49,811 bases of DNA, from assembly GCA_021162805.1 (NCBI GenBank), contig JAGGXZ010000045.1, forward strand, positions 1 through 49,811, in the 5' to 3' direction. This DNA comes from Candidatus Poribacteria bacterium (GTDB lineage Bacteria; Poribacteria; WGA-4E; B28-G17). How positions within the stretch are numbered: the stretch's first letter is position 1; the number at the start of each line of letters is the position of its first letter. This document shows, piece after piece, positions 43,470-49,811 of this stretch. The position numbers and the translations under genes were made by a program. The notes under the pieces were generated by a model. The model had not been told where the DNA came from. It searched no databases and worked only from the letters and a program-made list of their open reading frames with translations.

Positions 43470-43498
43470 ATTATATCCCTTTCTTAGATTAAAGTCAA
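43470..43498 (-). promoter_or_regulatory. promoter of the pilin-like gene
   Basis: Minus strand: TTGACT (43493-43498), 17-bp spacer, TATAAT (43470-43475); near-consensus, about 70 bp before the start. Confidence 0.7.
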
Positions 43499-43515
43499 GG
43501 AAGCTGCGTGCCCAG

Positions 43516-43638
43516 CAGGGCTTTTCAATGATTTGGCATAATCAGGCGTGGTAAGGGCGTTTCCCTGTGCGTGCCTCCGAATCCGGCAGGCACGGGGCCT
43601 GCTGCTACAGCGCCAGCGGAAAGCGTTGAAAACCCCTG
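43516..43638. mobile_element. miniature inverted-repeat element, family B, copy 2
   Basis: 123 bp, CAGGGCTTTTCAA to TTGAAAACCCCTG, nearly identical to 6952-7073 (one substitution and one base in a T-run). No target duplication is seen here, so the flanks have changed or it arrived by another route. It lies between two divergent promoters in the gap 43409-43760, which holds nothing else I can support. Confidence 0.85.
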
Positions 43639-43655
43639 CGGCCTGTTGCTCCATC

Positions 43656-43685
43656 TTGATGAGACGAAGTCTTATTTGATATAAT
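43656..43685 (+). promoter_or_regulatory. promoter of the FmdB-type gene
   Basis: TTGATG (43656-43661), 18-bp spacer, TATAAT (43680-43685), about 75 bp before the start. Confidence 0.55.
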
Positions 43686-43760
43686 CTTATCGGTTTTTCA
43701 AGGATGAGCTTGATGGCTTTGGAGGTTTAAAGAGAGGTCCGGTCGAAAGGAGGGGTTGAG

Positions 43761-44024
43761 ATGCCGACTTACGAGTATGAATGTAAGAGATGTGGCGTCA
43801 GGTTTGAGAGATTTCAGAGCATGAGCGAGGAACCGATCAAGGTATGCCCTGAATGCGGCGGCGAGGTCAGAAGGCTCATAAGCGCAGGAGGTGGGGTGAT
43901 CTTTAAAGGGTCCGGCTTCTATGCCACCGATTACCGCAGCGAAAGCTATAAGAGGGCTGAAAAGAAGGAAAAGGAGAACGCTTCAAAGTCTGAAAGCTCA
44001 TCCGGGGAGAAGAAGAGCGAATAG
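43761..44024 (+). CDS. FmdB-family zinc ribbon protein
   Basis: 87 residues. MPTYEYECKRCGVRFERFQSM and the second C-P-E-C knuckle (VCPECGGEVRRLIS) form the four-cysteine zinc ribbon of the FmdB putative regulatory family; the rest is the usual GFYATDYR stretch and a charged Lys/Ser tail. Biochemical role of the family is not established. Ribosome site AAAGGAGGGG. Stops 2 nt from the opposing dehydrogenase gene. Confidence 0.92.
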   Translation: MPTYEYECKRCGVRFERFQSMSEEPIKVCPECGGEVRRLISAGGGVIFKGSGFYATDYRSESYKRAEKKEKENASKSESSSGEKKSE

Positions 44025-44026
44025 AT

Positions 44027-45046
44027 CTAAACCTTTAACCCCGCCTCCATCTCTGAAAGGAAGGAGATGGAGTTGACGAGAATGGCGGATGTCGCCTGAT
44101 CCCCTGGGGTTCCGCCCTCAATTCTGAGATGCAAGGGCGGTATACCCTCTATTTTCACCTCGTCGCGTGGATTTTCCGCATCCAGATACATCTCCAAACG
44201 TAACCTGATGGGCTCGTTCCCCTTTTTATACCTGCCCGTTGCCCTTTGCCGTACGCCTATCACGCGGCCGGGCGGGACGTTGAAGAACTCCGTCTTAACC
44301 TCCCTTCGGGCGATGACAGGGCTGATCTCCTCCTCGATCTCGTCCACCTCGAGACCCAACCTCCAGGCAAGGTAGGCAAGCGACTCGCTCAGGCCGGCAT
44401 GTCCCCCTTCACCCCGTGATATTCTTTCTATGAACTCCCCGGCCGTCAATCCCGATCCGATCTTTGCCTGAAGGGCCCTGCGCCTCGTTGAAGCGTTGAC
44501 AACTCTGATCACCTCGATCCGACTTACCTCCTGACACACCTGAGCGAGGAAGGCGGGAAGCCTGTCCATCACAAAGCCCGGGTTCACCCCCGTTGCATAT
44601 ACGATCGTCCCGTTTCGACGACACAGCTCATCCAGCTCATCCGCCATCTCAGGTGAGTTAAGCCACGGGAAGATCAGCTCCTCACAGGAGGTTACGACGT
44701 TTATCCCGGCGAGGATAAGCTCCTTTAAGGTGGGGAAAACAGAGGGAAGCGTGGAGGCGGTCGTGAGAATCGCCACATCAGGTGTGGGATGAACCCGTCC
44801 GATCTCCTTTACCACCTCAATTCCCGTCCTTCCATCCAATTCCGCCAGATCGGAGAGATCCCTGCCGATGAGGTCAGGCGATATATCCACCAGGCCGACG
44901 AGCTCATATCCATCCTTCTTGTAGATCAAGGCCGCCGTCTCGATCCCGATCCGTCCGAGCCCTATCACGGCGACCTTTATGATCCCAGCCGCTTTGGAGC
45001 TTCTGGGTTTAAACCTGGATCTCCTTACCACCTTTAAGCCACCCAT
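44027..45046 (-). CDS. DapB/diaminopentanoate dehydrogenase-like NAD(P)-binding protein
   Basis: 339 residues. A basic N-terminal stretch is followed by a Rossmann fold (VAVIGLGRIGIETAALI) and segments DVAILTTASTLPSVF, GINVVTSCEELIFPW and VYATGVNPGFVMDRLP, which recall dihydrodipicolinate reductase and 2,4-diaminopentanoate dehydrogenase. It lacks the canonical DapB lysine motif as far as I can see, so the substrate is open. ATG 45046 follows GGAAAGAAG and overlaps the previous gene by 13 nt; ATG 45088 lacks a ribosome site. Last gene of the flotillin-like operon. Confidence 0.82.
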   Translation of the reverse strand: MGGLKVVRRSRFKPRSSKAAGIIKVAVIGLGRIGIETAALIYKKDGYELVGLVDISPDLIGRDLSDLAELDGRTGIEVVKEIGRVHPTPDVAILTTASTLPSVFPTLKELILAGINVVTSCEELIFPWLNSPEMADELDELCRRNGTIVYATGVNPGFVMDRLPAFLAQVCQEVSRIEVIRVVNASTRRRALQAKIGSGLTAGEFIERISRGEGGHAGLSESLAYLAWRLGLEVDEIEEEISPVIARREVKTEFFNVPPGRVIGVRQRATGRYKKGNEPIRLRLEMYLDAENPRDEVKIEGIPPLHLRIEGGTPGDQATSAILVNSISFLSEMEAGLKV

Positions 45047-47340
45047 CTTCTTTCCTTCTTCAGCTCCTTCTGTTTCCTGTTTAGCCATTCCACGGCGTAA
45101 TGTATCAGGTTTTCCATTATGGGCGCGTTGAGCTTGATGTTATCCGGGGTTTCATTCTTCAAGGCGGTGACGATGAACATGCCGTCGCCATATTCCAGCT
45201 TCAGGATGGCAGCGGCCTCCTGGCCGTCGAGTTTAACGGTGGCCAGCACCTCATAGTTATCGCTCCATTTGATCCACGGATCGCTGACGACGAGATGTCC
45301 GGATTTCACCTTATTCGGTTTCTGGAAGAGGTTGTCGGCCTGAGATTCGGCATCGAACTCCTGGATCTGATCTGATTTCCTCCCTACAATTGGCTCAGGG
45401 AGCCATGTCGTCCTGCATGATCGCCTCGGCCTGCTCTTTTGACCCATCGCTATAACAACGCCGCCATTAGCGACATAACTCTTGATCCTCTTCTCGATAT
45501 CGTAGTTGAACCGATATCTCTCATCCGAGATCTCAGCATAGCTTATCCAGAGGATATGGGATTTATCGAGGCGAGGCAGTTTTTTATCCTTCGTCCTCTG
45601 CAGGATGACCTTCCTGTTTCCGACGGCTTTGACCCTTTGGAGGGCGGCGAATTCCAGATCCTTCACGTTTCCGGTCAGCATCAGGACTTTCACCGGCATG
45701 CCGATGCTCCTACCTTTATATTTACCCTTACCGGCAAAGGCCAGGGGGAAGTAAAGGATCTGCGGTTTCGGTCTTCTCAGGTTGCGATCGAGACTCAATA
45801 TCTTCAACAGCGCCATCTGGGCGACTGTCGCTCCGGTACGAGGGGATTTTATCCTGCCGTTTCCGTTGCCGAGGAGCTTTCCGAGCGGCCTGAGTCTGGA
45901 ATCGGCATCCTCATATAGCCTCTCCACCTCCCATCTACGTGCGTAGGCGTGTGCGATCTCCTTGACGTCCATCCTGTTCTCCTCGAGATTGGTCACATAT
46001 CCGTGACGGATGTTGATATATTTCAGGGGATGCCCGTCCTTATCCGTGAGCAGGAAATCCTTCGGCGTCTCGCTCAATATCATCTCGGTGAGCGTGCTGA
46101 GGCTCAGCAGCTTGGGTTCATACTTCTCAGAGCGGTGTCTGATGCTGGCGTATCCGCGAGGCATCGTGATATCGGCCATACGGTGGGTTTCGAAGGAGAG
46201 CTTTATCTCCTGATATTCATGGAAAGGAATCGGAATCGCCGTTTTAACATCCTCAAAGGGCGAAACAACCACACCTGCAACCGGCCTGAGCGTGATCTCG
46301 AACTTGCCGAAGGGCTCGATGAACTTGTATATCTTCCATTCAACATTGGGCCTTCTGCCACGAAACCCCAGCTTCTGAAGCTGAACTCGGAATGGACCGC
46401 GGTTATATATGATCAGCTTATCTCCTTGTCTTTCGAACTTTAAGCCGTGAGGATCTATGTAAGCGGTTCCTTTCTTACGATCTCTCTCCCAGACTTGAAA
46501 CTCCCAGTAATCCCTGTAATTGACCTCCATCAGCTCGATCCACTCGTTGGTGTAGTCCGCAAGCACTCCTTCATATTCCTGCTTACCGGCTGCTACGACG
46601 ACCTTTGTGCCGACAAGGCGGTCTATCAGCCGGTCATATACCGTTTCAACCGTATACTCCAACGCCTCACGGGAGGTCTCCTCGATGAATTTCTGAGCTT
46701 CAACCGCTTTAAAACGGCTTTTAACTTGTCCGATTATCTTCGTGAGAATCTGATTGAGTGCGTTTTTGAGGGTATTAAAGGCAACCTTAATTTTTCTGCG
46801 AAGCCTGACGGCGAGTCTGGGATGATAGACCTTCTCGAGCTCATTATCCCTCTCCTGCCTCTCATGCTCCAACATCACGTCATGATATCTGACGAAGGCG
46901 TGAACCTGATCCTTCCACTTACCTGAGAGGAGAAAACTTGCCTCTTTGCCCTCAACCCTGAGCTTCTCGGAGACGATCTCGATACCTGTGGTCTCAAGTC
47001 TGAATATGCCGTCATAGAATTGCTCATTCCTCAGTTGAAGCCTGACGAATTTGCCGCGGAGCTTCTTGAGGCACTTATCCTTGCGGATCAAGCTGAAAAT
47101 AGTGGTGACGATCGTGGTAAGTACCACGAAGATAGCTCCCGAAAGCAGTGTGTGATCGTTTATAAAATCGAGGAGTTTCCTCCAGATGGTTTTATCCTGT
47201 GCCGTTTCGGATACCGCCGCCGCTAAGGCCAGGGTCGGCAGAACCACACCTATCAGATAGGAAATGACCCTGAGGAATTTCACCTTGATCTTCAACTCCA
47301 ACTCACCTGCCTCTTTCAATCTTCGAACTGTCCGCCGCAT
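45034..47340 (-). CDS. two-TM protein with two Sm-like segments and GATase-like C-terminus
   Basis: Up to 768 residues, family not recognised. Two TM helices (about 24-44 and 66-86), then a small beta-barrel-like stretch GKFVRLQLRNEQFYDGIFRL (about 91-120), a basic helical linker, a second one GTKVVVAAGKQEYEGVLADY (about 242-275), beta-rich segments to about 400, and a C-terminal alpha/beta region (about 527-755: VKVLMLTGNVKD, HILWISYAEIS, YVANGGVVIAMGQ, YGDGMFIVTAL) like class-I GATase/ThuA folds without an obvious nucleophilic Cys. Two Sm/LSm-type barrels in one membrane protein are unusual. TTG 47301, behind GAGGCAGGTGAG, may be the true start and would remove the 25-nt overlap with the cysteine-rich gene. 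Confidence 0.8.
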   Translation of the reverse strand: MRRTVRRLKEAGELELKIKVKFLRVISYLIGVVLPTLALAAAVSETAQDKTIWRKLLDFINDHTLLSGAIFVVLTTIVTTIFSLIRKDKCLKKLRGKFVRLQLRNEQFYDGIFRLETTGIEIVSEKLRVEGKEASFLLSGKWKDQVHAFVRYHDVMLEHERQERDNELEKVYHPRLAVRLRRKIKVAFNTLKNALNQILTKIIGQVKSRFKAVEAQKFIEETSREALEYTVETVYDRLIDRLVGTKVVVAAGKQEYEGVLADYTNEWIELMEVNYRDYWEFQVWERDRKKGTAYIDPHGLKFERQGDKLIIYNRGPFRVQLQKLGFRGRRPNVEWKIYKFIEPFGKFEITLRPVAGVVVSPFEDVKTAIPIPFHEYQEIKLSFETHRMADITMPRGYASIRHRSEKYEPKLLSLSTLTEMILSETPKDFLLTDKDGHPLKYINIRHGYVTNLEENRMDVKEIAHAYARRWEVERLYEDADSRLRPLGKLLGNGNGRIKSPRTGATVAQMALLKILSLDRNLRRPKPQILYFPLAFAGKGKYKGRSIGMPVKVLMLTGNVKDLEFAALQRVKAVGNRKVILQRTKDKKLPRLDKSHILWISYAEISDERYRFNYDIEKRIKSYVANGGVVIAMGQKSRPRRSCRTTWLPEPIVGRKSDQIQEFDAESQADNLFQKPNKVKSGHLVVSDPWIKWSDNYEVLATVKLDGQEAAAILKLEYGDGMFIVTALKNETPDNIKLNAPIMENLIHYAVEWLNRKQKELKKERRWVA

Positions 47341-48059
47341 TTGCGACAGAGAATATAAAACTGGATGTCATCCTGCTGGGCGTATTGCTTCATCAGTTCC
47401 ACCACCTCATCCGGCAGATCTCCTCCGCATTTAGCGCATTTGTAAAGCGAACCTTTAGGCGGTGGAACCTTCGATAGATCGCCCAGCATCTTCCCCCATA
47501 TCCTAAACTCCTCCGGTATGGGCGTTCCAACCTGTTTGGCTATCTCAAGCCCCCATCTGATCAGCCTTTGGAACTCCTCGAAGCTTATCTCCTTGAACGG
47601 CACCTCACCTCTACGCTCGACCTGTTCCTTGAGCTCCTCCTCCGTCAGATCGGCGTCCACGAAGCAATCCCTTATCCCCCTCTTCCAGAGATCAAGCAGG
47701 ATAAACATGGCCTGCAGATTACCGTCCGGCTTTTTACGGGCTATCACAGCCGAGACCATTCCCTGAAGCATAGAATCGGTTGCCAGACAGGTATAGACCG
47801 GGAATTTCTCCTCCGGTAATGCTCTGCTGCGTCGGATCAGCGGTGCATAGTAATAACAGCTCTCATTGCATCCTTTGATGTTACCTCGAAGCCTGCGGCA
47901 GCAGGATGGACAGATAACGACCTTCAGCGCCTGACAGTAACGCTTTCCCTGATTTACGCGACAGACACGGCATTTGGTTCTGACACGGCGCCTTTTCTTC
48001 TTAAACATCGAGACGAACAGCTCATCTCGGGTTGTCGGTCGAATCTCCTCCGATCTCAA
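47316..48059 (-). CDS. cysteine-rich zinc-binding protein of unknown function
   Basis: Up to 247 residues. The N-terminal knuckle-rich part has the series CRVC, C-x-x-x-x-x-x-x-ICPSCC, GC, SC and then YYYAP (about 33-75), the C-terminus a four-cysteine zinc ribbon (CAKCGG ... CRKCGG, about 212-245). The middle is helical (LQAMFILLDLWKRGIRDCF). No catalytic motif seen. Start uncertain: TTG 48059 or ATG 48008; neither has an ideal ribosome site. Lies 5 nt after the flotillin-like gene and overlaps the Sm-like gene, so it is the middle gene of that operon. Confidence 0.78.
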   Translation of the reverse strand: MRSEEIRPTTRDELFVSMFKKKRRRVRTKCRVCRVNQGKRYCQALKVVICPSCCRRLRGNIKGCNESCYYYAPLIRRSRALPEEKFPVYTCLATDSMLQGMVSAVIARKKPDGNLQAMFILLDLWKRGIRDCFVDADLTEEELKEQVERRGEVPFKEISFEEFQRLIRWGLEIAKQVGTPIPEEFRIWGKMLGDLSKVPPPKGSLYKCAKCGGDLPDEVVELMKQYAQQDDIQFYILCRKCGGQFED

Positions 48060-48064
48060 TCGGA

Positions 48065-49811
48065 TCAGCCTCCCGCCGGCCCGCCGGTCTGAACCCTAAG
48101 CAGATCGGCCAGGTATTGTGCAATTTTATCCGCTATCTTTTCGGCGTCAACCTCAGCGAAGCTGAACAGCTCTTTAAGAATGGGCATAAGGGCGCTGGTA
48201 TCAAGCAGGCTTGCCGCGACGCGCCCCATCGTGCTCTTGTCTATCCCTTTACCTCCGCTTACGCCCATATCCAGTATCTTGATCTCACCGATCCTCTCAA
48301 CCGGCTTCATCAGCCGCTCAAACAGTTGAGGTGAGGTCTCGATCAATGAGAGCAATGCCTCCTGAACAAGCACCCTCTGTTCGGCGACGTTTCTGGCCTC
48401 CAAGTGGGCCATCTCACCTTGTGCCTTCGCCTTCGCCTCGGCCAGAATTGCCTCGGCGATACGTTCGATAGGTTTAGCCTGGGCCTCAGCGTTGATCAAT
48501 GCCACCTCACGCTGCCACTCAGCCTCTTTAACGCGTTGAGTAGCTGTGACGTTGACCTCGGCTCCCACCTTCTGCGCGACGGCCTCCAACTGATCCTTCT
48601 CGGCGAGCTCCGTGATCTTGTGCTTGTTGAACACCTGGATCTTCCTGTCCTCATCCAACAACGTCACAACCAATTCCTGATTGATCCTCGATTTCTCAAC
48701 GGCCAGTGTCTTCTCGATCTCGGCCAGTTGGACCTGCCTATCACGTGAGATCTGAGCCAGCTCGACGGCCAAATCCTTCTGGATCTCCCTCTCCCACACC
48801 GCCTGTTCCATGTTTACCTTGGAGAGCTCAACGTTCAACATCCTCTCGATCTCCCTCAATTGAACCGTCTGCTCCTGGGCGATACGCGCCGTCTCAACCT
48901 TCAAGGTCTTATCTATCTCAGCCAATTGAACCTGTCTGGTCTGATCGATCTGGGAGGTCTCCACAACTAGGTTCTTCTCAATGTCCCTCAATTGCACGGT
49001 CTGTTCCTGGTTGATCCTGGCAGTTTCCACGTTCAGAGTTCTCTCGATATCCCTCTCCATGACCTGTTGTTCCTGGGCGATGCGGGCCTTCTCAACGTGC
49101 AGCGTCTTTTCTATCTCTCTCTCCAATACCGCCTGCTCCTGCGCTATCCTTGCTAACTCCACCTTCAAGGTCTTATCTATCTCAGCCAATTGAACCTGTC
49201 TGGTCTGATCGATCTGGGAGGTTTCAACCACCAGGTTCTTCTCGATGTCTCTGAGCGTGACCGCTTGCTCCTGGTTGATCCTGGCAGTTTCCACGTTCAG
49301 AGTTCTCTCGATATCCCTCTCCATGACCTGTTGTTCCTGGGCGATGCGAGCCTTCTCTACGTGCAGCGTCTTCTCTATCTCCCTCTCCAGCACAGCCTGC
49401 TCCTGCGCTATCCTTGCTAATTCCACCTTCAAGGTCTTATCTATCTCAGCCAATTGAACCTGTCTGGTCTGATCGATCTGAGAGGTTTCAACCACCAGGT
49501 TCTTCTCAATGTCTCTGAGAGTAACGGCTTGCTCCTGATTGATCCTGGCCGTCTCCACGTTCAGTGTTCTCTCAATGTCCCTCTCCATGACCTGTTGCTC
49601 CTGCGCTATGCGGGCCTTCTCAACGTGCAGCGTCTTCTCTATCTCCCTCTCCAGCACAGCCTGCTCCTGCGCTATCCTTGCTAACTCCACCTTCAAGGTC
49701 TTATCTATCTCAGCCAATTGAACCTGTCTGGTCTGATCGATCTGGGAGGTTTCAACCACCAGGTTCTTCTCAATGTCTCTGAGCGTGACCGCTTGCTCCT
49801 GGTTGATCCTG
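48065..49811 (-). CDS. flotillin-like protein with 22-residue repeat coiled coil, N-terminus outside window
   Basis: At least 582 residues; the frame is open to the window edge. Visible part: 17 complete 22-residue units of the type VE-x-ARI-x-QEQ-x-V-x-x-x-xIEKTL (48635-49811) plus a partial one, then about 190 residues beginning VFNKHKITELAEKDQL, with VKEAEWQREVALINAEAQAKPI and EAILAEAKAKAQGEMAHLEA, an Ala/Glu-rich helix like the tail of flotillins/SPFH proteins, and a short C-terminal domain. The unit is two 11-residue hendecads, which favours a long straight helical rod. A membrane-bound SPFH head beyond the edge is expected but not seen. First visible gene of an operon with the cysteine-rich and Sm-like proteins. 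Confidence 0.82.
   Translation of the reverse strand, partial: RINQEQAVTLRDIEKNLVVETSQIDQTRQVQLAEIDKTLKVELARIAQEQAVLEREIEKTLHVEKARIAQEQQVMERDIERTLNVETARINQEQAVTLRDIEKNLVVETSQIDQTRQVQLAEIDKTLKVELARIAQEQAVLEREIEKTLHVEKARIAQEQQVMERDIERTLNVETARINQEQAVTLRDIEKNLVVETSQIDQTRQVQLAEIDKTLKVELARIAQEQAVLEREIEKTLHVEKARIAQEQQVMERDIERTLNVETARINQEQTVQLRDIEKNLVVETSQIDQTRQVQLAEIDKTLKVETARIAQEQTVQLREIERMLNVELSKVNMEQAVWEREIQKDLAVELAQISRDRQVQLAEIEKTLAVEKSRINQELVVTLLDEDRKIQVFNKHKITELAEKDQLEAVAQKVGAEVNVTATQRVKEAEWQREVALINAEAQAKPIERIAEAILAEAKAKAQGEMAHLEARNVAEQRVLVQEALLSLIETSPQLFERLMKPVERIGEIKILDMGVSGGKGIDKSTMGRVAASLLDTSALMPILKELFSFAEVDAEKIADKIAQYLADLLRVQTGGPAGG
48635..49811 (-). repeat. 66-bp tandem repeats arranged in a 264-bp higher-order period
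   Basis: Units of 66 bp (22 codons) form sets of four distinct types; the set of four (264 bp, 88 codons) recurs almost base for base, for example the GGTTTCAACCACCAGG block at about 49221, 49485 and 49749. Toward the C-terminal side the units diverge. The repeats run into the right edge. Confidence 0.9.

Noticed and set aside
45700-45990. Possible transposase-like motif (YARRWEVERLYEDADSRL) in the 768-residue protein
   Set aside because: It resembles the YR-x-RW-x-IE segment of IS4-type transposases, but there are no other DDE motifs, the protein has TM helices, and no inverted repeats flank it.
48065-49811. CRISPR-like or satellite DNA
   Set aside because: The 66-bp periodicity is explained fully by an in-frame 22-codon protein repeat; there are no spacers.

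Overview
The window looks like a fragment of a Candidatus Poribacteria-type genome (inference). Two large secreted proteins end in a FlgD-like/T9SS-type C-terminal module containing NPFNPETWIPF. Cohesin, dockerin, LamG, FN3 and Asp-box propeller modules are abundant, and the accessory genes (creatininase family, Gfo/Idh/MocA, DUF4185, GldA/F/G-like ABC system, DUF4340) fit a large-genome heterotroph of the PVC/FCB fringe. GC content is moderate and promoters are close to the sigma-70 consensus. I saw no rRNA, tRNA, CRISPR array, phage or complete insertion sequence.

Layout. 1-5452 (+): a 5'-truncated modular surface protein, a small ribbon-helix-helix protein, a secreted LamG-like protein and a GT-C-like membrane protein. 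5605-10414 (+): an M28 peptidase coupled to an FG-GAP fragment, then a YqeY / sigma-54 regulator / BatD-like / MoxR operon. 10380-17283: rpe (-), a cohesin protein and a 1547-aa dockerin- and cohesin-bearing protein (+), then a frameshifted LamG gene (-). 17436-22518 (+): a four-gene ABC operon of the GldA-GldF-GldG-DUF4340 type. 22780-25029 (+): an oxidoreductase and rsgA. 25070-31892 (-): flavin reductase, lipoprotein, secreted protein, NagB-like sugar isomerase, coaE and polA. 32090-34879: creatininase-family protein and two beta-propeller proteins. 35007-40303 (-): mfd and a double-parvulin foldase. 40534-43080 (+): a secreted LamG protein, then an ArnC-like glycosyltransferase with an EmrE/ArnE-like partner. 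43073-44024: a pilin-like protein (-) and an FmdB-type zinc ribbon (+). 44027-49811 (-): a dehydrogenase-like protein, a large two-TM protein with two apparent Sm-like barrels and a GATase-like end, a cysteine-rich protein, and the C-terminal part of a flotillin-like protein with a very long 22-residue repeat coiled coil that runs off the window.

Most notable: (i) five otherwise different proteins, four with clear signal peptides, share a short tryptophan-containing C-terminal tail (consensus roughly P-x-x-K-L-x-x-x-W-[GA]-x-[LV]-[KR]), including one recovered only after repairing frameshifts in the LamG pseudogene; this may be a second C-terminal sorting tag beside the NPFNPETW module. (ii) The flotillin-like/cysteine-rich/Sm-like membrane operon at the right end is not one I recognise. 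(iii) Two families of miniature inverted-repeat elements lie between genes. One has conserved ends around unrelated interiors and supplies a stop codon to one gene and the leader of rsgA; the other has a 9-bp target duplication. (iv) A sigma-54 regulator has alanine at the phospho-acceptor position.
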